A stretch of DNA of 64,000 bases, taken from the NCBI GenBank assembly GCA_964019695.1, contig OZ026525.1:65628253-65692252 (forward strand), given 5' to 3'. The notes below the pieces were generated by a model. The model saw only the letters and a program-made list of their open reading frames with translations. It was not told where the DNA came from and ran no database searches. Source of the DNA: Loripinus fragilis (Eukaryota > Mollusca > Bivalvia > Lucinida > Lucinidae). How positions within the stretch are numbered: the first letter of the stretch is position 1; each line of letters opens with the position of its first letter. Of the stretch, positions 35,096 to 47,174 are shown in pieces. The translations under genes were made by a program, and so were the position numbers.

Positions 35096-35882
35096 GTATA
35101 GGTTATTCAATGTTTTGTGTTGGCTATGGAATATATACGAGGGAGCGGAGCTTCCGAGTGTATATTTCATAATCAACACAAAACATTGTATAACCTATTT
35201 AGCACTGACCCAGCTGTTTCCTGTGTTTGTGACAAGCTGGTCACACATCGTGAAATATACACATTATGTAGCATTTTGCTGCATTTCTTTTAGGAGTCTG
35301 CCAATTCTTTCTTAGCCATGGATGGGTTCACATGGGACAAATGGATTTTAATAGTAGTATTTTTATTTGAGTTTTTCTTTCCAAAATTATCTGGGAATCA
35401 TTGATCACTGAGCACACGTTACAGACGTATATGCTGATTAGTCCCCACTGTTTGTGCATTCTATCCTGATTCGCAAACAGTGGAGACACTCAGATCAGCG
35501 TGTATATTCATGTGCCGTTTGATTGTGTGTCTTTATCAAATAGCATTTTGGAACAAGCAGTGTAATTTCTGACCAGGCTTCAATGTACACATTCTGCCTG
35601 GTCAGTGTTTTCTGCATTCGCCAATTTTCTGTGAAACAGCTGAAATTTGAAATTTACATAATTTTGTGTCAATATTCCTATCACAGTTTTCTTAAGGGTT
35701 CTGAAAATAAAACTACATTTGGTGAAATTAACATTTCGGACAGCAATTTCCTCTCATCAAGTTATGGGAATGCTCTCAAAAAAGTGTGAGGTATGGAAAA
35801 TATACCTCATTGAACATGGCCCGTTTCTCGCAACTGATTGGCTGAAATCAAAAGGAAGTAGGCGGGTCATGGGCTAAATTTA
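35096..35882 (-). repeat. Right arm of a 2.4-kb inverted repeat
   Basis: Inverted copy of 33515-34290. Its first 105 bp (35097-35201) form a hairpin: ataggttattcaatg and cacaaaacattgtataacct pair around gagggagcggagcttcc. Confidence 0.9.
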
Positions 35883-35889
35883 GTAAGTG

Positions 35890-36840
35890 TATTGAGTGTC
35901 CGGAAAATAAGGTTTGACATTTTATGTGAATCTTCTCCTGACGATTCACATGAAAATTCAAGCCATATTAAGATGCTAAACATAGCAACACAATTTGAAA
36001 ATGTCGTCTATTGCCATTGTCAGATGCCACTTTCAGGGTAAATTTGATGTAACATTTTACTCGACAATCGAAAAGCACAACCATCTAATTGGGACCTTCG
36101 ATGTTCATATAGAGCAGATGAGTGCCTTCGTGTGTGACATGGTTTCTGAATGATTTACTCGAGACAAGCGGAGCGATTTTGATCAATTTGAAAACCTTTT
36201 GAAAATATAAGTACCTTCATTATTCTTTTAACACAGAAATATTGAATGCAGTAGCTTATTAAATATTATCTTATTTATGATTTCACGTTGATAACAAAAT
36301 CTAATATTCTTTATCCACAATCAACAAATGTTAGCATCAACAGACGACTTAGTTAACTGTTTATGTTTGTAATATAAAGGGATTAATGTCCCTGGATTTA
36401 CATGTTAACTGGCTTTTTAAAAAAGGTAAAAAGGAGCAGTATAAACCCAGAAATCCAACCAACACACAGAGCAGTCAATGCGTTAGGTTGCTCTGTTCAG
36501 CATATCCATTGCAAGTAGGATGGCACAAAGTTCTCCGATAGCATCTGATCTCAATAACATATGAGCCATGACATGTGATTTCCAACAATGCGGCATTTTG
36601 ACAAGTGTAGACTCAGACGAGCCTGTGCAGCCTCCTTTTACACAAAGAAGCTCCAAATGTTGTTCAGTCAGAAGCTTAACACTCATATAATACTCAAGCG
36701 ACTAGCAAAGACTCTGATCAGACTGCGCGTATGCGCAGGCTGGTCTGAGCATTTGCTGGTCGCACATACAACATTGTTGGAAATCTCGTGCACTGGCTCA
36801 TATGGGTTTATTTCAAACCTTGCTTTGAAATAAGTGGCTC
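35890..36840. other. No gene seen
   Basis: Contains the repeat fragment cagacgagcctgtgcag (36613), also found at 39966, and no supported gene. Confidence 0.45.
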
Positions 36841-37336
36841 TTTCTCTTTAATTTACAGGCAGTGGCGACATTATCTGTTGTTTGCTGACATCCGGTGTAA
36901 ACAGTATGGACCCAGGTAAGGCAGGCCCAATCTGGATCCAAACTGTGTGACACTCTGATTATTTTCCTTATTTGTTTTTGTTTTTTGTTTCTTATTTAAG
37001 TTTATCAAAACACAAATCAGACGAAAAAACATTCCAATATATCCAACAACGTGTTAACCGCTGGTTTAAAACTGAAATTAAAATGAGTTGTGGGGTGGGG
37101 ATCTCTTCAGTCCAAAGTTTTAATGATTTGACATTAATGTCTTTTTGTGATGTGGAAGCGCGTGTCCGTTACTGTGTGTGATATGGTCTTACTTGTTATA
37201 CTTACTTGTCAATTGAACTTTGTTTTTTGCATATTTTCCTCTGTGATTGTGGCATACCCTGATAACATTCTTGACAGTTTTATCTTTTTGTTGTTATTGT
37301 TTTATTATTATTCTTTTTAAAAGCATGGAGGATACG

Positions 37337-37402
37337 ACCATGTGGAATGCACAAAATATGAAACCTGTGCAGGTTTCATAGTTTGTGCATTCCACATGTG
37401 TC
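37337..37402. repeat. Hairpin, about 30-bp stem
   Basis: catgtggaatgcacaaa and tatgaaacctg pair with caggtttcata and tttgtgcattccacatg. Confidence 0.9.
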
Positions 37403-37409
37403 TATAAGC

Positions 37410-38435
37410 GAATTAGAACAATCACGTGCATTTCAAAACTGAGAAGGACATCAACTCTAAATTGGTTTACCTTCTTACTAACAAATTATTTGGTATATTT
37501 ATTCAGGTTGTACCCGTATAACTTTAATACAAGTCATTAGTGTAAATATTTTCCTCCAATATTCCCAGAAAGCTTTCTCTAAATGTAATTTTAGATACTC
37601 TTTATTGATCATTTATTGTATAATATATTCTATAATTGGGCATATCAGAACCAGATATTTTCTGCTGTTGTGTAACGGTGATTACTTAGAGCTTATTCAT
37701 TCTGACTATTAAACTACATGGAATTGTCAATGAACTATTTACTCGTAAGAAATGAGGGCGAGTCTGATGAAATAAAACTTGTTAACCTCCACCCAAACAT
37801 ACACCTCTATATACTACCCCACCATCCGCACTCCTACACAGTTGGTTTAAACAATTATTTTAGCAAATCCATGTAAAATTAGTATACATTGTTAACAACA
37901 TCAAAGGATGGGATAAGAGAAGCAGCATGATTATAGAATTATTTAAAATTTAATTTCCTTCACAAAGCAATAACCAAACACACACAACGGGGGCTACAAT
38001 AAAAAAAAGAATCAACAACGTTAACACCAGAACGGACAGAACGGACAGAAGAAGCCGGGGCGACCAGAGAACTTAAATATACATGTATATTTACATGCCA
38101 AATCTGCTGTTGTTAAACAGAAAAAAGAGCTCGCAAGGAGGCTTCTTTACATATGAAAGTTATCCTCACAGGGAAACAATCAAAGCAAATTAACTTACTG
38201 TAATTAAACAAAAAACAGGCGTTGCACTCACCAATAGTCAGTGCTAAAGAACCCCCCTAGTTGACAGAAAATGACAAGGATCAGTCACCAACCCACCGAT
38301 AGAAGTTTAGGTCATGGTCGTTATTTAGTCTGAGACCTCTCTGTGTGTTGTTTTCTTGCGCGATTGTTTTTTCTATGTGACTGTTCCACGCCTTGTTTGA
38401 CTGCATCTCTACACAGAAGTACCTTGTTGAGTATT
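37410..38435. other. No gene seen
   Basis: No supported gene or repeat. Confidence 0.45.
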
Positions 38436-38439
38436 TCAT

Positions 38440-38945
38440 GATCAAATATGTTCTTAAAAGGGTATCCTTTGGCAGCAAAGAATTCACCAAAAAACTTAAA
38501 TTAGAGTGTACATATTTTCTGGACCAGACTAGCTAGTTTCGGCCATTTAGGCCTCTTCAGTGACCCTCTAATAGTTTCAAAGTTTCACAATGAAACCCAT
38601 GACCCCAAAGGACAAGAAATAAAATCTACACTACAGTGAAGGGCAGGGAGACGTTCTACCGCCGCCACACAGTCCCAGTCACCAGCTGTAGTGAAGTCAA
38701 ATATGTTCTTAAAGGGTATCTTTTGGAAGCAAAGAATTCACAAAAAACTAAAATTAGAGTGTACATATTTTCTGGACCAGACTAGCTAGTTTCGGCAATT
38801 TATGCCTCTTCAGTGACCCTCTAATAGTTTCAAAGTTCCACAATGAAACCCATGACCCCAAAGGACAAGAAAATAAAATCTACACTATAGTGAAGGGCAG
38901 GGATATGTTCTACCGCCGCCACACAGTCCCAGTCACCAGTATGGT
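38440..38945. repeat. Tandem duplication, about 253-bp unit, 2 copies
   Basis: aaatatgttctta through ccgccgccacacagtcccag occurs at 38445-38690 and 38698-38938 with few differences. Confidence 0.9.
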
Positions 38946-38989
38946 CCGTCAGAGAATAGTTGCAAGATACTCGATTCTTTTACTTGGTC

Positions 38990-39372
38990 AATTTTATAGC
39001 GCTACAACTTTTCTGGGACCAGGGTGAAATGTGATATCCCATTTATTTTTCCGTTATACAAGGCTGTTGAGGTCTATATAAAATCTTTAGGTTCGGTATG
39101 TGTCTGTACTGTATGAAGTCTTCAACAAAGAGCCACACAGTCCTGGTAAATTATTTATAAAGATCCGGAATGGTAATGGACCCAAAACTGTTCCATGGGT
39201 ACTCGTTCATTACTTCTACACTCTCTGGGACTTGCTTCAGCGACTTGTAACATGCTGTGTTTGATGTGTATGAAAAGCCGTTATCTAGGCCAAGTCCTGC
39301 CTCTAATCGCATAATTGTCGAGATTTCCGCAAGCAGACGTTGGTGGGATACGCGGTCAATGGCTTTGCTTCC
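38990..39372 (-). pseudogene. Degenerate LINE reverse transcriptase fragment
   Basis: The minus strand reads SKAIDRVSHQRLLAEI (39370-39320), the counterpart of the LINE block with the first catalytic aspartate. After a frame change it reads HGTVLGPLPFRIFINNLPGL (39200-39140), the counterpart of the PQGTVLGP-type block, then KWDITFHPG near 39040. Stops break every frame. A different clade from the LINE at 53.3-56.1 kb is likely, since its block there reads GTRQGCVSSP. The 5' side is cut at 39375 by family D repeat sequence. Confidence 0.7.
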
Positions 39373-39519
39373 ATATTATGTGGGTGTGTGTGTGTCCTTG
39401 TGTCCTTTGTGACACTACTATAGTTGTGCAATCATCTCGCTGGGGAGAAGAGAGCCGGTTGACTATCTTTAATTGTGTTCCTGCTTTTATGCACACTGTA
39501 TGTATCTTTATCATATGAC

Positions 39520-39850
39520 GTCGCGTCTGGGAGTGAAATAACACCATGCAATAAAATCGATAAACCACTAGTGGTTTATAGATTTACGGGAAACGTTATG
39601 ACGTCCATAACCACGTTGCGTACATAATGACAAAATTATAGCGTTTTTACGGCAGAAATGAGATTTAAAAGTATTTCTCATATGATAAATAGAATCTAAC
39701 ATTCGTGCCCTTGTTTTATTGAATTTATTCAACTCGTTGCGAAAAAGAGATAAAATGCTCGGCAAGCCTCGCATTTTATCTCTTTTCCCCAACTCGTTTA
39801 ATAAATTCAATAAAACATGAGCACTCATGTAAGATTCTCTATGTATCTTT
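39520..39850 (-). mobile_element. Hairpin-bearing repeat E, copy 2, without minisatellite
   Basis: Inverted copy of 34525-35090. At the position of the array it reads straight from agaatcttacatgag into tgctcatgttttattg (complement of 39815-39845), so it represents the unexpanded state. The stem-loop spans 39712-39825. Confidence 0.8.
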
Positions 39851-39859
39851 GTTAAATTG

Positions 39860-40560
39860 GGGAGGAGTGTGGTTCATTAAAATAGTCAGCATGACCAAAG
39901 TTAATAAGGAGCTGATAAGGCAACATGAGATTTCGAACTATGTGTCATTTTGACATGAGTACTTCAGACGAGCCTGTGCAGTCTCCATTTAAGCTTAGAA
40001 ACTCCAAATGGTGTTCGGTCAGTAGCCTAAGAGTCATAGAATATTCAAGCGACCATGTAGCGGCTCTTATGCTTTTCTCTGAAAAATCAAAAACTATCAG
40101 GTCATGTTGTTGTTTATTGTGAAGGTCAGACACAAATTCGTCAGCTATTGTGAGGAGTTGGGCTTGTGCTGAGTCTATGTTGATTGGCAGTCTATTTAGA
40201 TGTGCTCATCGAGATGCTTGATGATGTTACTGGTAACGATATGCTATTGGATAAATCAGGAAACTGGCAGATAGTTGTTTCTCTTTTTTCCTGAGTTTAA
40301 AAGGTATATTGGCCAACGTTCAGTTCTTTAATACTTATCCTATGTCGAGGCTCCTCTGAAAGATAGTTACAAGGTATGGTGCTACTATATGTGCTTATTC
40401 TTTTGGAACTCTGGACCACATGATTTAGCAGTTTTTAGCCTTAGCTGCAGCGTGATGACACTTTCCTCTGTGACGTTGATCAATGCCAGTCATGGATGGC
40501 AATAGTCACAGGTGTTCTGGTCAAGTGCAGTGTTGTCATCTGTGATTGACATGTTTATGT
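39860..40560. other. No gene seen
   Basis: Contains the dispersed fragment gacgagcctgtgcagtctcc but no supported gene. Confidence 0.45.
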
Positions 40561-40565
40561 TTTAT

Positions 40566-42303
40566 CACGGGTGGTAAACCTAGGAACTACCACGAAATTG
40601 TGTTAACGTAATTATGTTCCCAAGCCACATCCGGGACACATCATGGTAGTTTCCAGGCCGAAAATTGGATGAAGAAAGGTTGGTGTCACTTTCTTTTTTG
40701 TTTTATTTTACAACTAAGAACGAACAATGTTAAAATCCGACAATGTGGTTCCGTGTAAATATGTCTCAGCGTCCCCTCTAGCACAAAATTTTGTTTGAAA
40801 AGTTATTTTCTTTCTTTAGGTTCGTGTTTCCCCACTGAGTATCGGACCAACTTTCCCCAAAGTTCGAAGGATTTAAGCCCATATCTGTCAAATTAAATGG
40901 AATTTGATATCATTTGACTATGGTCTTGATAAAAACACCCTGAATAAACATTCCTACACAGAAAAAAAAATCTGAGCATTTACTCGTAAACGATTCATGC
41001 CCCGTTCACCCTGTGTGGTAGTTTCCAGCTCATCGTGGTAGTTAAAATGCTATCGTGGTAGTTTCCAAGACTATGTAGAAATTTAGTAGTAGTTCGCATC
41101 AGCAGATGATCACTATTCACTGTTCAGGGGCCACTTCATTTTTATAAAGACAGTGTGTGCGGGCCGAACCTTGACCTTGAATACCCCTCTTATTCATACG
41201 AAGACCTTTTCAAAAAACCTTTTGCCAAATAACAAATGTCGACTGCCTGAATTTTAATTTTAGTGGGCTATTGAAATGATGAGAAGAATGAAAAGAAGGG
41301 ATATTCACATATTTTGTTTTTGAATAAACATACTTTTTAATTATCAAATAACATGCCCGTTCATCGTCGCACTAACATGTATATAAAAGGTGTCCCAAAC
41401 TGAGGATATTTCCCTTTTTTCTGAAGCGCAAGTACTAACGATACTTTGGGCCAGTAGTCTTAGCCTGCCATTTTATCTTAAAGTTGACTGAAGATGGAAC
41501 AACGTAGCGAGTGACGCAATTTTTTATATCATTTTTTTTTGTCTGTTGCTTGGTCCACAACGGCTCAAATGATTACCTTCTTTTGCTTTAGATTTCCAGA
41601 GGTGTTGTTTGGCAGTCCATGGCATGATCTCCACCTGTCAAGCATCACATTGAATCTCTTGTCCTCAGCTTAGCTTCTTCATGGTGTTGAAAAGTTGATT
41701 TGTTAACTGCGACAATTAATTGACGAGTTCGAGGGTTATCATGCGAAACAAACAACCACTATAATGTTTTGTAACACTTCAGAAACGTATCCTACAAAGT
41801 CTTGGAAACTACCACGATAGCATTTTAACTACCACGATGAGCTGGAAACTACCACACAGGACGAACGGGGCATGAATCGTTTACGAGTAAATGCTCAGAT
41901 TTTTTTTCTGTGTAGGAATGTTTATTCAGGGTGTTTTTATCATTTCCATCGTCAAATGATATCAAATTCCATTTAATTTGACAGATATGGGTTAAAATCC
42001 TTCGAACTTTGGGGAAAGTTGGTCTGATGCTCAGTGGGGAAACACGAACCTAAAGAAAGAAAATAACTTTTCAAGCAAAATTTTGGGCTAGAGGGGACGC
42101 TGAGACATATTTACACGAAACCACATTGTCGGATTTCACCATAGTTCGTTCTTAGTTGTAAAATAAAACAAAAATGAAAGTGACACCAACCTTTCTTTAT
42201 CCAATTTTCGGCCTGGAAACTACCACGACGTGTCCAGGATGTGGCTTGGGAACAAAATTACGTTAACACAATTTCGTGGTAGTTCCTAGGTTTACCACCC
42301 GTG
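40566..42303. mobile_element. 1738-bp element with ~505-bp TIRs and 5-bp TSD
   Basis: Starts cacgggtggtaaacctagg and ends with its complement cctaggtttaccacccgtg, flanked by tttat on both sides (40561-40565 and 42304-42308). The arms (40566-41075 and 41795-42303) are inverted copies with about 5 percent differences by eye. The motif aactaccacga or its complement recurs several times in each arm. The 720-bp centre shows no transposase frame, so this looks non-autonomous. Superfamily unassigned. Confidence 0.85.
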
Positions 42304-42489
42304 TTTATAAGGAATTCTGACACCAGTTTGTTATTGTTTCTTAAAGGTCATATTTATTACCCTGTCAATTTTGATGGGAAAATTTAACACTTTCGAAAGG
42401 TCGTGGTGACAGATGTTACTTAGTTTAGTAAAATTACATAATTCTGACATTGATTGGCAGGATTGCGCTATATATTTTGTTATATAACC

Positions 42490-42700
42490 TTTGGGAAATT
42501 GCGCAACTGGTGTGACTTTGAGTCACTTTTGTATCTTCTGATTGGTTAATATAAGTGTTAGCTTACCTATGTAGAGGGCGCTTTATAGTAAATTTGAAAT
42601 ATGATTGGTTACTGATGATGCCATTAGGTGGCGCTGTGGTCTGCTTCTATCACGTGACTTCATAGTATATAAGATGAAACTCGGTGTCAGAGCTAGAGAC
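42490..42700 (+). promoter_or_regulatory. Pol II promoter-like cluster
   Basis: Two inverted CCAAT boxes (gattggtta near 42540 and 42603), the E-box palindrome tcacgtga near 42649 and a TATA box agtatataag near 42662 lie in plus-strand order. They predict a start near 42690-42700. An AP-1-like tgagtca sits near 42520. No coding frame follows, so this could be a non-coding first exon, or the promoter of a solo LTR. Activity is an inference. Confidence 0.45.
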
Positions 42701-44220
42701 CTTGGTTAACATTTGGACATAAATTTGGTTAGGGTTATAGCTAGTTTCTAGAAGTATTTTGGTTGGACTTAAGAAGATTTGATAAGATTATAAAACTGTA
42801 AATAGTGTTGCTAAAATTAATAAGACTTAGAAGCTATAAAAGAACTTTTAAAACATAACGCGAACGTAGAAGATTAGAATCAACTACTACGTTACACTTG
42901 GGTACCATAATATAACGCATACACTAATTTAGATAAGTTCTAGTTGCTTTACTTATTATGTTCGTGCATGCATTGTTACCTGTTAGCTAAGTTCTGTTCT
43001 TGCGTGAAAAAGGTAGAGAATGATATCTGACTGTGGTATTTCCAGATCATATTCAATCCCATATTTATGAAAAGCACATTTCTCTCTTAGCAGAAACACT
43101 TTTATCATATTCAGTTCTCAGCTATTACAGTATTTTATAAGACATTAAGTACATTTAGGAAGTAATATAAACATGATTTAATAAAACCTTAACTGAATAG
43201 ACTAAGCAAAAAGACAAGCGAGTATGACTAGAAAATACCACGATCACATACCAACCAATCGCACCACGAGGAAGAGCCACAGATTACAGACAGCAAGGAC
43301 ACAATTAAAGTAAAGCTCTCCCTTCTGATTTCATCAGAAATTTCATCATAAAACAAGGACCCAAACACAGTGGCGGATCCAGAGGGAGTTCAGGGGTTCT
43401 CTTGAACCTCACTCCCTGCCCAACCTGTATCCACCCAACCCTCGTTTTTCCCTCAGTGAGACCAAATTATTTCATTTCATGGGATATTTAAGAAATCCTG
43501 GATCCACCCCTGCAACACAAAAAATTAAGCTCAATGGGTGAAGTCAATTGTGCCGACATATCCAACAGTAGACAATAGCAGAGCAATAACATATTATCAT
43601 TATGTAGGTGTAAAGTAACTTGGTGTGAAGATATTAAAGCTGTTTATGTATCCACGTTTCATCTGCACTTACTGCTCCGTTTGGCATATCCATTTGCAAT
43701 TAATTTCTATTTCTGTAAGTGCCTTCAAGTGTTGCTTAGACAGCCTACCAGCTGTTCTTGTTTGACGAGCTAGGTACTCGAACCATGGTCAGAGGCTAAT
43801 GATATTAAGAAGAAATCATAATATTTTAATACCCTTATACCTGGCTAGTTCATGACGTGTGCTTGTCATATTGTCCTCGGGGTATTGTCAAAATTAGCAT
43901 TATGGTGTGAATTAAACACATTTACGACAATGTTGGGGCTTAACACATATTCCAATAAGATCTTTAGGCGATAAAGTTATTTTCATTTGCCAAAATTCTG
44001 TTTGATAAGCTCAACATTTGTTTAAAAGGCAAATATCGTTTTAAGGTCATGGGTTCCAAATTTAATTACGAAATATAGTGTAGATCAATTGAACTAAAGG
44101 ATTTTGATTTTGTTTATGAGGTTCATGTTATATGGCGATAGAGTGGTTCCTAAAATCATAATGTTAGCAAACGTATGACAGCAATGCGTTTAATATTATA
44201 TAATGCAAAAGTGAGAGTGA
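42700..44220. other. No gene; small hAT-like foldback at 43369-43513 and family D at 43205-43345
   Basis: cagtggcggatccag at 43369 and ctggatccacccctg at 43499 are inverted ends of a 145-bp sequence. An 8-bp target duplication is not clear. The family D copy is in minus orientation. Confidence 0.5.
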
Positions 44221-44225
44221 AGTAC

Positions 44226-45115
44226 ATATTTCAAATTAGACAAGTAATGGAAAGTGTGTAGATTTATGAGAGTACTGTTGTAGAACATGGTTTAGAAGCT
44301 GACTGTTGCACATAGATTTACGAGAGCATTGTTGTAAAACATGGTTAAGAAGCTGACTGTTGCACATATTTCAAATAAGACAGGTAATGGAAAGTGTGTG
44401 AATTTACGAGAGCATTTTGCTTTAGAACATGGTATAGAAGCTGACTGTTGCACATATTTCAAATTAGACAGGTAATGGAAAGTATGTAGATTTACGAGAG
44501 CATTGTTGTAAAACATGGTTAAGAAGCTGACTGTTGCACATATTTCAAATTAGACAGGTAATGGAAAGTGTGTAGATTTACGAGAGCATTGTTGTAGAAC
44601 ATGGTTTAGAAGCTGACTGTTGCACATAGATTTACGAGAGCATTGTTGTAAAACATGGTTAAGAAGCTGACTGTTGCACATATTTCAAATAAGACAGGTA
44701 ATGGAAAGTGTGTGAATTTACGAGAGCATTTTGCTTTAGAACATGGTTTAGAAGCTGACTGTTGCACATATTTCAAATTAGACAGGTAATGGAAAGTGTG
44801 TAAATTTACAAGAGCATTGTTGTAAAACATGGTTTAGAAGCTGACTGTTGCACATATTTCAAATTAGACAGGTAATGGAAAGTGTGTAAATTTACAAGAG
44901 CATTGTTGTAAAACATGGTTTAGAAGCTGACTGTTGCACATATTTCATATTAGACAGGTAATGGAAAGTGTGTAGATTTACGAGAGCATTGTTGTAAAAC
45001 ATGGTTTAGAGGCTGACTATTGCTCATATTTCAAATTAGACGGGTAATGGAAAGTGTGTAGATTTACGAGAGCATTGTTGTAAAACATGGTTTAGAAGCT
45101 GACTGTTGCGCCTAT
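44226..45115. repeat. 86-bp satellite array with higher-order structure
   Basis: Unit: gatttacgagagcattgttg, taaaacatggtttagaagct, gactgttgcacatatttcaa, attagacaggtaatggaaag. About ten units. Some are shortened by loss of the last 30 bp. The segment from 44292 recurs at 44606, a 314-bp higher-order period of three full units and one short one. Two near-identical 74-codon minus frames (44292-44516, 44606-44830) come from this and are not genes. Confidence 0.9.
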
Positions 45116-45534
45116 GTTGTAAGCAATGGAGGAGTGGCAGAATAACGGTTTTTGAATCAAAAATCAAATTTCGGAACAAGAAAATGAAATTGGGTTTTGA
45201 TACCAAGATTGTGTATTCGGGTGCCATTTTAGCATATGTTGTTTGTATAGCCTTTTGGATTTTGAAATCAAGCTTTAGCTAAAACCAAAGAATTCTTAGT
45301 GCTAATATATCTGAAAACCATTTACAATTTGCAATAAGTTGTCGAATGTCAGATTTTGTTATTACTAGCAGATATCAACAACTTCTGTTTTGTATCACAT
45401 AGTCTTGACCAACACCGTTGTTGGTTTGAAAACTCTTCGGCAACAAGGCAGAGCTGAACATTTTGTCTGTAATTTAACAACAGCAGAATCTAAGGCGAAG
45501 ATTTGGCCAATAAAAACCGTCCTGGCTCCACGAT

Positions 45535-45755
45535 GATTCTGTTGTTGTTTAGTCGTTGTTTGTTTATGCTCCTGTTTTGTGTGGGTGTTTGTGTTAGATC
45601 TTTGTCTGAAGTGTAGTTCATAGTGTCCTTTCCGGTTTTGCAATCACCTTGCTGAGGAAGCTTTACTTCATTGTAGTCTTACTGTCGTGTGACTGTCCTT
45701 CCTTGCGGTGCCATGGATTGGTCTGCCGTATGTGACTGTGGCATTTCCTGATTGT
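45535..45755 (+). repeat. Dispersed repeat family D (copy)
   Basis: Contains tgttgtttagtcgttgtttg, ttgcaatcaccttgctgagg, ggtgccatggattggtctgc and gactgtggcatttcctga in family order. Confidence 0.75.
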
Positions 45756-46014
45756 GGCATATCCTGGTTATACTTACTTGCTTGCTTTTTATCGTATGGC
45801 TGCACTGGCTAGTAACAACAGCGATACAATAGACTATTTTCACAACTATTTTTTCATTAAGATGAACCGCAACGTAGACTTATATATTATTGTATGTTAC
45901 AGCCTATCAGTTCAATCAAACCCAATCAATCCACTAATTGGTATTAGACCGTTAAACTGCCCTATGCATCTATTGTTTCAAATACATCAAGACTGTGAAT
46001 AATACCCTGGCTTA

Positions 46015-46400
46015 ATTAACTATTTGCATGCTGAGATTTTTTTTCGTGATTTTTTGTGTCGTCTGCTTTTTTTGCTTTTTTTCATTTTTTTTTTTTTTTT
46101 TGCGAAATACCACCGGAGTGTCAAGCAGTTTAGATCCAGATCAGGCCTGACGTTTTTTTCTGGCCTGATTTGGATTCAAACTCAATTAACTCACCGTGCT
46201 GAGAATTTTTTCCTGTTTTATTGTCGTCTGCTGATTATTTGTTCAAAATCCACTTTTTTGAAAAAATTCTTTTAGGAATTACACCAGAGTGTCAAACAGT
46301 TTGAATCCAGATCAGGCCCGACATTTTGTCGGACCTGTTCTGGGTCCTAACTGTTTGCAAACGTTATCAGCAGACGACACTAGTTGACAAAGAGTTTACA
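46015..46400. mobile_element. Foldback family C, two tandem copies
   Basis: Each copy starts ttaact-(n)-tgcatgctgag or a variant, runs through tcgtctgctgat, then has a central hairpin agtttgaatccagatcagg / cctgttctgggtcctaact, and closes with caaacgttatcagcagacga. Relatives: 18885-19105, 25145-25370, 47000-47170, 52370-52750 and 57325-57540. No coding sequence. Confidence 0.7.
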
Positions 46401-46679
46401 AATACATAATTCAACAAGAAGGATAGCTTGTACTTAGTTTTAAGTTGGGGTTACAGCTTAAATCAATAGGTACACTAGTATGGGATGAAACAGGATTATT
46501 GTTTACTTGAAAAGCGTTCGGTGCTGATGCTGGACTTCATATATGAAGAGGAGAATACATATCGATAACAATGGAGAAAGGTGATATTTGAGTCGTCCCG
46601 TTTGTGGTAATGGAACTTATTGCATATTCTTTCAGACATTCTTAAAACGAGCATTCCTCGAGGGTTTTTTTTTCTTTTC

Positions 46680-47040
46680 TTTTTTTTCTTTTTTTTTTTT
46701 TTTTTTAATCTTGAATTTTTTTGTTTCGTTTTTCTTCTTGCTGCTGATGTTTGTTTCGTTGTTGTTTTGTGTGCTGTTGTTTTTGCTTTGCTTTGTTTGA
46801 TTTCTTGCTGTTGTTGTTTTGTGATGATTTTGTTTTTGCTGTTGATGTTTTTGTTTTGTTTTAGTTGTGTGTTTTTTGTGTTTTTTTGTTGTTGTTTGCT
46901 TTTTGTTTGCTTCTTTTTTGGGGGGTAAAGGTATGCTGTCTTTGTTTTTTAGTTGTTGTTGTTGTTGTTGTTGTTGTTTGTTTTTGTGTGTGTTTTTTGT
47001 CGAGCTTCTTGTTTTTTCTCCTTTTTTTTCGTTTTTCAAA
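46680..47040. repeat. T/GTT-rich low-complexity tract
   Basis: Poly-T runs and ttgttg repeats. The long minus frame at 46632-47210 (Lys/Gln/Asn-rich) is a low-complexity artefact. Confidence 0.85.
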
Positions 47041-47174
47041 ATTAGTATTTTAAACAAAATACTTTCAGGAACATCATCAGAGTGTCGAAGAGTTTTCGAT
47101 CCAGATGAGACACGACAAAAAGTGCCTGATCTCGATCTAAACTGTTTGCAAATATAATCAGCAGAAGAAGTGCG

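Noticed and set aside
44292..44830. Two near-identical 74-codon minus frames
   Set aside because: They arise from the higher-order period of the 86-bp satellite, not from duplicated genes.
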